DNA of 9,026 nucleotides from Candidatus Magasanikiibacteriota bacterium (GCA_003514455.1 DOQH01000019.1:18732-27757), one strand, 5' to 3'; counted from the first letter of the stretch, positions 1-6,699 are shown. Translations and numbers: made by a program. Notes: generated by a model not told the origin, from the sequence alone.

Positions 1-1
1 T

Positions 2-706
2 TTAATGTTCTTCTTTTTCTTCGGGATAAAAAACCACCCGAAACATAGATAGCATATATGAAAAAGCCAAAGTTGTCAAGATAAAGAGCGATTTAACCAT
101 TGGCAAGGCGTAAAGCGCCAAAACACTCATTATCGGGAATAAAATCGCATAGACCTGCTCATTTTTAGTCACTTGCGACTTACGGCGACGCTGATCAAGA
201 TAAATTTCTATAAACAACACCGCTCCGACTACCACCGCCCACCACAGATTACGCACCCCCAGTTCAAATCCATAAAAATTGGTATAAATTATTTCCGGCC
301 GATCAACAAAAGGATACAACACATTCAGCCGCGTATAAGTAATGCTGTGAATAAAAACCTGATACAAAAGAACCAACACCAAGGCCTGAATCCCCAAAAC
401 CAATGTCTTGGCCCATGGACTAATTTTATATTGTTTTAATAGCTCGCGGATTTTTTCTTTCAAAAGCACGCGGTCTTTTTTATATGCCTTTTCCGCCTCC
501 ACAATTTTCTTATCCAGTGTTTTATACCTCAATTTATTGCGCTCGGAAACAATACTCAGGGGCAAAAGCACAACGCGTAGGGCAATCGTCAAAAGAATCA
601 CGGCATAACCCATGTTTTCCTTGCCCCAATCATTGTAAAACCAAATCAAAGCGTTTAAAAGCGGGATATATAGAAAATTGTTCCAAATTTCCACTAAAAG
701 ATGCAT
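2..706 (-). CDS. yidC: Short YidC/Oxa1-family membrane protein insertase
   Basis: This gene encodes a 234-residue polytopic membrane protein that resembles the conserved core of YidC/Oxa1/Alb3 insertases, which place membrane proteins into the cytoplasmic membrane with or without SecYEG. Seen: hydrophobic segments at about residues 11-24, 33-52, 101-121, 152-170 and 187-222; an arginine (R44) in the segment LLTIALRVVLLPLS, matching the conserved groove arginine of YidC; and a charged, helical cytoplasmic loop (about 54-98, rich in K and E) like the coiled C1 loop. The loop is followed by ISPWAKTLVLGIQ, where typical YidC has NPLxGCLPxLIQ, so that motif is degenerate. No lipobox or large periplasmic domain is present. 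It is the last visible gene of the operon, 13 bases after the gpsA stop, with no clear Shine-Dalgarno. It may be a second, diverged paralogue, because the usual rnpA/rpmH neighbours are absent. The family call is good; full insertase function is inferred. Confidence 0.8.
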   Translation of the reverse strand: MHLLVEIWNNFLYIPLLNALIWFYNDWGKENMGYAVILLTIALRVVLLPLSIVSERNKLRYKTLDKKIVEAEKAYKKDRVLLKEKIRELLKQYKISPWAKTLVLGIQALVLVLLYQVFIHSITYTRLNVLYPFVDRPEIIYTNFYGFELGVRNLWWAVVVGAVLFIEIYLDQRRRKSQVTKNEQVYAILFPIMSVLALYALPMVKSLFILTTLAFSYMLSMFRVVFYPEEKEEH

Positions 707-719
707 AATTTTGCTTTAA

Positions 720-1706
720 TCATATCACACTAAACAGCTTTTGTAAAACCATGCAAGGATTTTTTCGCTTGCTGACGATATCATTGACAGCTGACAATAA
801 AGGCGCTTGTTTTTTAAACGCACCGAGCATTTTTATCACCGCCTTGACCGTAGCCGCGCCTTCAACCACATGACCAATTTCTTTAATCGCCTCCTGAACT
901 GATTTGCCCGAACACAATTTCTCGCCAAACCTACGATTGCGGCTTTTATCGCCAAATCCGGTGGTTAGCAAATCCCCCATTCCGGCCAAACCGTAAAATG
1001 TTTCTTTTTTGCCACCTAGATACTGCCCAACCTCGGCCATTTCTTTTACCACCGCGGTCATAAGAGCTGATTTGGTATTCCAGCCATAACCCAAGCCATC
1101 GCATACTCCCAAAAGTATGGCATAGATATTTTTCAAGGCGCCGCCGAGTTCCGCGCCAATCAAATCATCTGAATATCTGACAAAAAAATGTTTATTAACT
1201 AAAATCTTTTGTAAAAATTTAAAAACTTTAATATCAGCGGTTGCCAAAAGCCCCACGCTCGGCACTTTGGCGGAAATTTCCGTGGCAAACAACGGCCCCA
1301 TCAAAGCCGCTATGTTTTTATTACGCGCCTGTGGCAGAACGGACTTAATGATTTGCGAGACAGTTTGCCCACTTTTCACATCAATGCCTTTTGAGACGCT
1401 CACAATCGCGGTATTATCAGCCAGATGATTGCGAAGCGCGTGCAATACTTGATTCACCGCTTGCGTTGGCAAGGCCACAATTACTACGGAAGCGTCGGCC
1501 AAAGCCAAAGGCAAAATCAAATTGGCCGAAACATTTTTGCTCAAAGAAACACCCGGCAAAAACTTTTTATTTTCATGATGGATATTAATATGCTCGCTAA
1601 CATCCTTATCAATACTCCAAATCACGACCTTATGCCCATTGTTGCCAATTAAATGCGCGAGAGCAGTACCCATGCTCCCACTGCCTAGAATACAAATTTT
1701 TAACAT
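720..1706 (-). CDS. gpsA: NAD(P)H-dependent glycerol-3-phosphate dehydrogenase
   Basis: This cytosolic enzyme reduces dihydroxyacetone phosphate to sn-glycerol 3-phosphate, the backbone precursor of bacterial phospholipids. At 328 residues it has the usual family length. Seen: the N-terminal Rossmann nucleotide-binding motif GSGSMG (8-13); the SVSKGI segment with K106; GPLFA (137-141), a variant of the family GPSFA; the catalytic-lysine segment GGALKN with K192; and the C-terminal signatures LAGMGDLLTT (240-249) and SRNRR (255-259), which bind substrate phosphate. No key residue appears missing. A strong ribosome binding site, GGGAGGTG, lies just before the ATG inside the final codons of the permease gene, so translation of the two is likely coupled. 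The yidC-like gene follows after 13 bases, which fits a membrane-biogenesis segment in the operon. Confidence 0.96.
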   Translation of the reverse strand: MLKICILGSGSMGTALAHLIGNNGHKVVIWSIDKDVSEHINIHHENKKFLPGVSLSKNVSANLILPLALADASVVIVALPTQAVNQVLHALRNHLADNTAIVSVSKGIDVKSGQTVSQIIKSVLPQARNKNIAALMGPLFATEISAKVPSVGLLATADIKVFKFLQKILVNKHFFVRYSDDLIGAELGGALKNIYAILLGVCDGLGYGWNTKSALMTAVVKEMAEVGQYLGGKKETFYGLAGMGDLLTTGFGDKSRNRRFGEKLCSGKSVQEAIKEIGHVVEGAATVKAVIKMLGAFKKQAPLLSAVNDIVSKRKNPCMVLQKLFSVI

Positions 1707-1709
1707 ATA

Positions 1710-2849
1710 TCACCTCCCAATTTGCCAAAAAGTTAAAATCGCTCCAATGACAAAAATTAAAATAATTAAAACGCTTAAAAGCAAAGCGTGATGCAAACTA
1801 TACCACCGCACAGGCAAATCCCCTTTTCGTTTGGCCTGCCAATAAATAATGATGATGATAATGGCGTTGAAACTGCCGAATAAAGCGCCCACAATTTCCA
1901 AAGTTCCTATAAAATTTCTGGCGCCGAGTAAAAACAAAAGCAATGGCGCCATAATTGTCAAAACCCAAGCGTTAAATCTATCCAATTTATAATCCCATTC
2001 AAATTGTTTTTTCACCGCGATGGCATTATTTAAAAAACAAGTGCCCATGGCGAACAAGGCAAACAAATTACCGAAAATCACCAAAGCCGGGCCGAGTTTT
2101 TGCCCCAAACCAACTGTGGCAATTTCTGTGGTGGCCGAGCCGGTAACACCAACCACCGCTGTCATAAATAAAAAATAAACAAAAATGGGAATGATGCCGC
2201 CCCAAGTAATCACCGACCTCAAATTTTTCTGCTGATGCGGCAAAATTTCTTTCACCTGCGGAATCGCCGCCGCGCCTTGCAAAGCGAATAAAATTACGCC
2301 ATATGGTAAAAATAAATTAGCCCAAGTAACATGATTGCCTAAATTTGGCCAATGAATATCAGGCGCGCTCCATACCGTGATTATCAAAACTACAACAAAA
2401 ATTATCAAAGTTAAAATCAAGTCCAATTTTTTAATCAGCCGCAAACCATAAAACACCGCGTATGAACCGGCCACCCAAAAAAATAAACTCCACCAAAAAG
2501 CATCCCCGCCAAAAAGCGCTTTCAAAACTTGACCTTCGCCAATAACATAGGCCAAAAGTCCACCGTAAGAGCCGAACAGCACGGAAAAAGTGACAAAATA
2601 TTTGCCTTTGGGGCCAAGGTATTTGGCCGCGAGTCCGGGAATCTGCAAATGATGCTTGGTGCGCAAAACAATCTCACCCAAAAGCAGATTCAATCCCATA
2701 ACCAACACTCCCAAAGCCAAAAGATAAACTACGCCAATTGCCCAACCAACGCGCGCCACAGCATACGGAATACCCAAAACACCGGCGCCAATTACCGAGC
2801 CGACAAGCACTGCCAAGGCCTCGAAAAAAGAAAGTGATTTTTCTTGCAT
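1710..2849 (-). CDS. APC-superfamily amino-acid permease
   Basis: This gene encodes a 379-residue integral membrane protein with about 11 hydrophobic segments. It belongs to the amino acid-polyamine-organocation (APC) fold and looks closest to the aromatic amino-acid permease / SLC38-like branch (Trp/Tyr permease and Aa_trans type). Seen: the first membrane segment carries VGSVIGAGVLGIPYA (16-30), the glycine-rich broken helix that binds the substrate amino and carboxyl groups in this fold. Later segments include LPYGVILFALQGAAAIPQV (about residues 186-204), like transmembrane helix 6. The C-terminal part has a run of six isoleucines in a membrane helix. It likely imports an amino acid with a cation; the substrate cannot be read from sequence. 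The gene starts 4 bases after the HAD stop, and its TGA overlaps the gpsA ribosome binding site. Uptake of amino acids would suit an organism with reduced biosynthesis. Confidence 0.85.
   Translation of the reverse strand: MQEKSLSFFEALAVLVGSVIGAGVLGIPYAVARVGWAIGVVYLLALGVLVMGLNLLLGEIVLRTKHHLQIPGLAAKYLGPKGKYFVTFSVLFGSYGGLLAYVIGEGQVLKALFGGDAFWWSLFFWVAGSYAVFYGLRLIKKLDLILTLIIFVVVLIITVWSAPDIHWPNLGNHVTWANLFLPYGVILFALQGAAAIPQVKEILPHQQKNLRSVITWGGIIPIFVYFLFMTAVVGVTGSATTEIATVGLGQKLGPALVIFGNLFALFAMGTCFLNNAIAVKKQFEWDYKLDRFNAWVLTIMAPLLLFLLGARNFIGTLEIVGALFGSFNAIIIIIIYWQAKRKGDLPVRWYSLHHALLLSVLIILIFVIGAILTFWQIGR
1711..1718 (-). promoter_or_regulatory. Ribosome binding site of gpsA inside the permease stop region
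   Basis: Reading leftward, GGGAGGTG ends 4 bases before the gpsA ATG and overlaps the last codons and TGA of the upstream permease gene. It fixes the gpsA start and suggests translational coupling. It is one of only three strong Shine-Dalgarno sequences among the genes of this window. Confidence 0.85.
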
Positions 2850-2853
2850 ACTT

Positions 2854-3522
2854 CTATTGTATCAAAATTTCAACAATTTTCCTATCTCCCAAATGCTTTG
2901 CCACCAAATCCGCCTCGCCAACTCCGCGGCGGTCTTTTACCCATACACCTGGCACGGCCACGCAAAACATGCCGGCGGCCTTGGCGGCTTTAACGCCATT
3001 TACCGAGTCCTCAAACACCAAACAATCTTTTGGCCGCACACCCAATCTACGCGCTGCAAAAAGATAAATCGCCGGATGTGGCTTACCGTGGCCGTCGCGC
3101 ATTTCTTCAGCTGAAATAATTTCGTCAAAATACTTTTTTATTTTAAATCTTCGCAAAATGGGATTGATCCACTTAAACGGCGAAGAGCTGACCAAAGCGA
3201 TTTTGTATTTCCCATGCAACTTTTTAATCAACAACAAAAAATCCGGCAAAAGTTTCGCCTCTTTTTTATAGATCCCAAGAGCCATAAAGCCCCGTTCTGT
3301 CACAATTTGTTCCACGGTTTCTTTAAGTCCATGACGCGCGCGCAAAACCTCGGCCAACTCTCTTTCGCTCAAAGCCATAATCGTCCGACGATAGGAATCA
3401 GTGTATTTTAGTCCTTTAAGACGCGCATATTCTTTTTCAATCTTTTCCCAATAAATTTCACTATTAATAATAATACCGTCCATGTCAAACAGGACTGCTT
3501 TGAATCTTTCTTTTTTTAACAT
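2854..3522 (-). CDS. HAD-superfamily phosphatase / phosphoglucomutase-like hydrolase
   Basis: This gene encodes a 222-residue soluble enzyme of the haloacid dehalogenase superfamily, subfamily IA (beta-phosphoglucomutase-like). Seen: motif I FDMDG with nucleophile D13 and acid/base D15; an alpha-helical cap region (about 18-90); motif II ALVSSS (S112/S113); motif III K147 in GHGKPHPAIY; and motif IV with E171 and D172 in VFEDSVNGVKAAKAAGM. All catalytic residues of a Mg-dependent phosphohydrolase are present. Family members dephosphorylate small sugar phosphates, phosphoglycolate or nucleotides, or isomerise beta-glucose 1-phosphate; this sequence does not decide which. It lies 6 bases after the small cysteine-rich membrane protein gene and 4 bases before the permease. 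It is cotranscribed with transport genes but shows no specific functional link to them. Confidence 0.93.
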   Translation of the reverse strand: MLKKERFKAVLFDMDGIIINSEIYWEKIEKEYARLKGLKYTDSYRRTIMALSERELAEVLRARHGLKETVEQIVTERGFMALGIYKKEAKLLPDFLLLIKKLHGKYKIALVSSSPFKWINPILRRFKIKKYFDEIISAEEMRDGHGKPHPAIYLFAARRLGVRPKDCLVFEDSVNGVKAAKAAGMFCVAVPGVWVKDRRGVGEADLVAKHLGDRKIVEILIQ

Positions 3523-3528
3523 ACCTGA

Positions 3529-3828
3529 TTATTTCTTTTCCTCAATCTTGCACTCATCTTTACAACAACCGCAACACAGACCGGCAATTTTAATCGCCAA
3601 AGCCACTACCCAGCCCAAAATATATACCTGCACCAAGCCGGAAATAAAACTCGCGAAATTCATTCCGCTAAACCACATAAAACTCATGCGGTGCATGTTC
3701 ATGTATAATTCTTTCAAACCGGCATCGCTAATAGTGTAATACCAAAAAAAGCACAACACATAAAGCAGAGCGAACAAAACGGCAAAAAACATTCCATTTT
3801 TGCCAAATGATTTTTTACAGCAACCCAT
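3529..3828 (-). CDS. Small cysteine-rich two-helix membrane protein, unknown function
   Basis: This gene encodes a 99-residue protein I do not recognise with certainty. Seen: a cysteine pair at the N-terminus (C3, C4), a hydrophobic helix at about 12-31, a polar stretch (32-55) with several Met and one His (MNMHRMSFMWFSGMN), a second hydrophobic helix at about 57-84, and then a cysteine cluster LCCGCCKDEC (C85, C86, C88, C89, C93) before a charged tail. With both tails cytoplasmic, the two cysteine groups could meet and bind metal or be lipid-modified; this is inference. The second helix is loosely reminiscent of the small DUF5676-type membrane proteins, but I would not assign it. A strong ribosome binding site, GGGGGTGG (3833-3840), precedes the ATG by 4 bases, which supports a real gene. 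It sits 16 bases after the Nramp-like transporter gene and 6 bases before the HAD gene. Confidence 0.85.
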   Translation of the reverse strand: MGCCKKSFGKNGMFFAVLFALLYVLCFFWYYTISDAGLKELYMNMHRMSFMWFSGMNFASFISGLVQVYILGWVVALAIKIAGLCCGCCKDECKIEEKK

Positions 3829-3844
3829 AATTCCACCCCCTCTC

Positions 3845-5095
3845 TTACATTGTTAATTGAGGAAAAAACGATACCCCCATTAAAATTATTGAAGCCGCGA
3901 TCAAACCAACCACGGTAATTCCCGCGACCACATTAACAATCATACCATTAACATGTTTGCCCAACAACTCTTTATCATTCATCAAACGCATCAGATAAAT
4001 CAAAATCACCGGTAAAAGCATACCGTTGACCGCCTGCGACATTAACATTAAAAACATTAAATTAACACATGGCAAAAGAACAATCGCGGACGGAATGACA
4101 ATGGAAAAAATAATCAAACTGTAAAAAATTCTGCCTCTTGACCAATTCAAATTAAATCCCGACTCCCAACCAAACGCTTCGCAAATGGCGTAAGCTGTTG
4201 CTACCGGCAAAATCAAAGCGCCTAGCATTGACGCGCTAAACAATCCAAAAGCAAATAAAAACTGGGCAAACTCCCCGGCCAATGGCCGCAAAGCTAGAGC
4301 GGCATCACCAGCGCTTGTAATGGTCAAACCATACTTAAATAAAACATTGGCTGTTGTAACTATAATGAAAAAACTAACTAAATTCGTAATTATCGCCCCA
4401 AAATAGGCCTCAAAACGAGAAATATTCAAATGTTTGGAGCGCACGCCCTTGTCAACCACATACGACTGCACAAAAAATTGTCCCCAAGGAGTAATCGTAG
4501 TTCCAATCAAAGCGATAAAAGCGATTAAATATTTTATGTCAAAATGAAAACTCGGGGTGACCAAGGCAGTTGCGGCCGCTCCAAAATCCGGCTTGACCAT
4601 AAACCCTGCAATAATATACACAATGTAAAAAGAAGACAAAAGCAAAAATATCTTTTCAGCTTTTTTAAACGAGCCCTTGTATAAAATAAACCAAACTATC
4701 AAAGCAAAAAAGGGCACTGCAAAATATTTGCTCACGCCAATCAAACTGAAACTCGCTGCCACGCCGGAAAATTCCGCTGTTATGGTGCCCAAGTTAGCAA
4801 CGAGCATTGTGAACATTGCAAAAACAGTCAATTTCACACCAAATTTTTCCCTAATCAATGCGGCAAGTCCTTTACCCGTGACAATGCCAAGTCGCATGCC
4901 AAATTCCTGCGTAATGCCCAAGGAAAAAGTAATTAAAAAAAGCACCCACAACAAAGAATATCCATAATGAGCGCCTACAATGGAATAAGTGCTAATGCCG
5001 CCGGCGTCATTATCAGCATTCGCGGTAATAATGCCCGGGCCGATAACACTCAAAATCAATAAAATTCTGGCTCCCCAATGTTTTAATTTTCCCAT
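3845..5095 (-). CDS. Nramp-like divalent metal-ion transporter (divergent branch)
   Basis: This gene encodes a 416-residue membrane protein with about 11 helices from the Nramp/SLC11 family, which import Mn, Fe or related divalent cations. Seen: helix 1 contains GPGIITANADNDAGG (19-33), where canonical Nramp has the metal-binding DPGN; helix 6 contains GTTITPWGQFFVQS (198-211) in place of the MPH motif with its metal-selecting methionine. Helix 3, TAEFSGVAAS (106-115), and the GKGLAALIREKFG loop are family-like. Loss of the methionine means the ion may not be Mn/Fe. Nramp-related Mg transporters (NRMT) are one precedent for altered sites in the family, but membership is not proven here. The ATG at 5095 is preferred; a TTG at 5107 in frame would add four residues, and neither has a Shine-Dalgarno. 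The MgtE-N/CBS gene immediately upstream probably encodes its cytosolic regulator. Confidence 0.92.
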   Translation of the reverse strand: MGKLKHWGARILLILSVIGPGIITANADNDAGGISTYSIVGAHYGYSLLWVLFLITFSLGITQEFGMRLGIVTGKGLAALIREKFGVKLTVFAMFTMLVANLGTITAEFSGVAASFSLIGVSKYFAVPFFALIVWFILYKGSFKKAEKIFLLLSSFYIVYIIAGFMVKPDFGAAATALVTPSFHFDIKYLIAFIALIGTTITPWGQFFVQSYVVDKGVRSKHLNISRFEAYFGAIITNLVSFFIIVTTANVLFKYGLTITSAGDAALALRPLAGEFAQFLFAFGLFSASMLGALILPVATAYAICEAFGWESGFNLNWSRGRIFYSLIIFSIVIPSAIVLLPCVNLMFLMLMSQAVNGMLLPVILIYLMRLMNDKELLGKHVNGMIVNVVAGITVVGLIAASIILMGVSFFPQLTM

Positions 5096-5113
5096 ATTTA
5101 GCGACAAACCATT

Positions 5114-6325
5114 TTACGCGTGCGGGAAAAATGTCCGCATCACATCATCCACTGCCACCACGCCCAAAAGACGATGGTGATGATCAACTACCGCCACTGA
5201 ATTTAAATCATATTTGGTCATTAATTTTCCAACCTCGCGAACCCTCTGGTGCACTTTGGCGCAAGGCAGACGCTTGGCCTTTTTCATCACCTGCTCAATT
5301 TTGTCGGTTGGATTAGCTGTTAAAAGTCGACGCAAAGACACCACTCCTTTATAAATCCCCTTGCTGTCAGCGATGTAAATATATAAAATGGAACGAAATG
5401 ATTCAGAAGTGCGTTTAATTTCATCAATCACCTGCTGAACTGTCCAGCTGGGCAAGGCGCTGATAAATTCCGTGGTCATAAGTCCGCCGGCAGTGTCATC
5501 TTTGTAAGTCAGTAGTTTTTCCAGCTTGCTCTTGCGGCCATTTTGAAAAACCGCGCAAACTTCTTTGGCCTCGTCATAAGGCAATAATTTTATCAAATCC
5601 ACCAGCTCATCAATGGACATTCTTTCGGAAATTTTCGCGGCTTTTTCCGGCCCCAACGCCTGCACCAAAATTCTCTGCACGCGCGGATCAATTTCTTCCA
5701 AAATTTTAGCGGCGGTTTTCGGATCCATGGCCTCCACCAAAGCTCGTCCTTGTTTAATGTTTAATTTTTCCACAATGTTGGCTAAATCAGCAGGGTGCAA
5801 TTTTACCAAGTCCCTGGATAATGTTTCCAATTTCAAAGTACCCTTAATCGGCTGAGCTTGCTTCCAATCAATCAAATTTACATGCAACCAATTAAAAAGG
5901 CCTGTTTTCGTCAGGCCCAAACGGCGCATCAATCCGCGCGTGCTAATGTCAATTCCCAACACGCACATTTCACCCTCTGCTTCTCCAATTTGCAAATCAT
6001 TTACACGAACCACGCGAGCGCCGGCCGTGTCCACAATCTGCTGATCCATTACATCGCGCAAAAGAAGAATGTCGCCAGATTCAGATGTATAATCAATAAT
6101 TTTTTCTTCTAAAGTTTTCAGAGTTATTTCATCGGCCGCCAAATTTTCCACATAATGATATGGAATGTAAAAATAATGCTGTTTCTTTTTTGATTTTACC
6201 AATAACGCCTCCAATGGAGAGTATTCTCCGGGTGTTGGCTTGATTAATACATCTTTCAAAATTCCGATTGTCTGATCAGCGCTATCTTTAATTTTTGCCC
6301 CCAAAATTTTACTAAGATATATCAT
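5114..6325 (-). CDS. PRC-barrel / MgtE-N / CBS-pair cytosolic regulator, no membrane domain
   Basis: This gene encodes a 403-residue soluble protein. Seen: two PRC-barrel-like units (about 1-75, including TIGILKDVLIKP, and about 85-155, including GARVVRVNDLQI); an MgtE N-terminal superhelical domain of short repeated helices (about 165-270, LHPADLANIVEKLN, MDPKTAAKILEEID, LLPYDEAKEV); the linker DDTAGGLMTTEF (276-287), which matches the start of MgtE's CBS region; and two CBS motifs (about 280-340 and 343-400, ending SVAVVDHHHRLLGVVAVDDV). MgtE Mg channels use MgtE-N and CBS as a Mg sensor and continue into five membrane helices. Here the protein stops at residue 403 with no helices, and an Nramp-like permease starts 18 bases later. 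The likely role is sensing divalent cation or nucleotide and gating that transporter. Annotating it as an Mg transporter by itself would be wrong. It is the first gene of the operon, with no Shine-Dalgarno and a very short predicted leader. Confidence 0.93.
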   Translation of the reverse strand: MIYLSKILGAKIKDSADQTIGILKDVLIKPTPGEYSPLEALLVKSKKKQHYFYIPYHYVENLAADEITLKTLEEKIIDYTSESGDILLLRDVMDQQIVDTAGARVVRVNDLQIGEAEGEMCVLGIDISTRGLMRRLGLTKTGLFNWLHVNLIDWKQAQPIKGTLKLETLSRDLVKLHPADLANIVEKLNIKQGRALVEAMDPKTAAKILEEIDPRVQRILVQALGPEKAAKISERMSIDELVDLIKLLPYDEAKEVCAVFQNGRKSKLEKLLTYKDDTAGGLMTTEFISALPSWTVQQVIDEIKRTSESFRSILYIYIADSKGIYKGVVSLRRLLTANPTDKIEQVMKKAKRLPCAKVHQRVREVGKLMTKYDLNSVAVVDHHHRLLGVVAVDDVMRTFFPHA

Positions 6326-6339
6326 AATATGGTAGCTAT

Positions 6340-6368
6340 ATTATACTATAAAAAAAAAAGACGGGCAA
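6340..6368 (-). promoter_or_regulatory. Sigma70-type promoter for the seven-gene operon
   Basis: Reading leftward, TTGCCC (6363-6368) and TATAAT (6340-6345) are separated by exactly 17 bases. The -10 is perfect and the -35 matches at 4 of 6. The predicted start is near 6333, which gives a leader of about 8 bases before the ATG at 6325. The spacer contains the ten-T tract of the upstream zinc-finger gene's terminator, so the two signals overlap. Confidence 0.65.
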
Positions 6369-6391
6369 CTGGGTTAGCAGTCAGCGCCGTC
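6350..6391 (-). terminator. Rho-independent terminator of the zinc-finger gene
   Basis: Reading leftward, the arm GACGGCGCTG (6382-6391) can pair with CAGTTGCCCGTC (6360-6371). The outer five base pairs (GACGG/CCGTC) are perfect and the inner part has small bulges. It is followed at once by ten T residues (6350-6359). The hairpin begins 24 bases after the stop codon of the zinc-finger gene. The stem is imperfect but the T-tract is very strong. Confidence 0.65.
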
Positions 6392-6414
6392 CGTTGTGAA
6401 AATTGTTGAGTTGG

Positions 6415-6699
6415 CTAGACGAGTTGCGTGTCGCGGAAAGTGCAGCAAGAAAAGCAGCTAATATTTCCGGGATTATTTTGGGCAGTACAAACCCCGCAGA
6501 TCCATGGCTTGTTGTCCTTCGCCGCAACCACATGTACTGCCGACGCGACGCGTATCGTGCGTTCGCACGATACTCCGGTTGTGGCGCAGTGACCGCTCAT
6601 GTCATCGCACGGCTGAAAACACTCGTGCTCTTCGCCGACCGACGGCCGCCTGCCGCTGCTTCCTCTGTGAAATCCTTCCCGAACCAAAGCCCTACTCAT
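6415..6699 (-). CDS. Small protein with C-terminal RanBP2-type zinc finger
   Basis: This gene encodes a 94-residue protein. Seen: its C-terminal part matches the RanBP2/NZF zinc-finger consensus exactly, W-x-C-x2-C-x3-N-x6-C-x2-C, with W66, C68, C71, N75, C82 and C85. A second cysteine/histidine group upstream (H25, C27, C31, H37, C38, C45) could form another zinc site. The N-terminus is short and basic. RanBP2-type fingers in eukaryotes bind ubiquitin, Ran or single-stranded RNA, and are uncommon in bacteria. With an RNA helicase gene just upstream, RNA binding is a reasonable guess but only that. A perfect AGGAGG lies 5 bases before the ATG, and the gene has its own promoter and terminator, which supports it over the overlapping opposite-strand frames. 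G+C by hand count is 160/282 (57%), above the transport genes. Confidence 0.8.
   Translation of the reverse strand: MSRALVREGFHRGSSGRRPSVGEEHECFQPCDDMSGHCATTGVSCERTIRVASAVHVVAAKDNKPWICGVCTAQNNPGNISCFSCCTFRDTQLV
6552..6573. repeat. 22-base perfect inverted repeat inside the zinc-finger gene
   Basis: Arms GTATCGTGCG (6552-6561) and CGCACGATAC (6564-6573) are perfect reverse complements around a two-base centre. In the zinc-finger mRNA this gives a 9-bp stem with a four-base loop; as DNA it is a symmetric site. It lies over codons for residues about 43-50, and its function is unknown. Confidence 0.75.

Larger units (their letters stand above)
2..6334 (-). other. Putative seven-gene operon
   Basis: Seven genes on one strand are separated by 18, 16, 6, 4, -3 to 3 and 13 bases, and there is no terminator-like hairpin with a T-tract between them. 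In order they are PRC/MgtE-N/CBS, Nramp-like, Cys-rich membrane protein, HAD, amino-acid permease, gpsA and yidC-like. The unit is predicted to start near 6333 from the promoter at 6340-6368 and leaves the window on the left. Weak internal promoters cannot be excluded. Confidence 0.7.

Noticed and set aside
720..1712. Possible recoding of TGA as glycine (as in some Patescibacteria)
   Set aside because: TGA ends gpsA and the permease exactly where the family lengths and the next gene's start require, so the standard bacterial code applies.
1846..1862. ATGATG-type simple repeat
   Set aside because: It encodes consecutive isoleucines in a membrane helix of the permease; low complexity from coding, not a separate element.
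5096..5107. TTG start at 5107 for the Nramp-like transporter
   Set aside because: It adds only four residues and has no ribosome binding site; the ATG at 5095 is the simpler start, though neither is proven.
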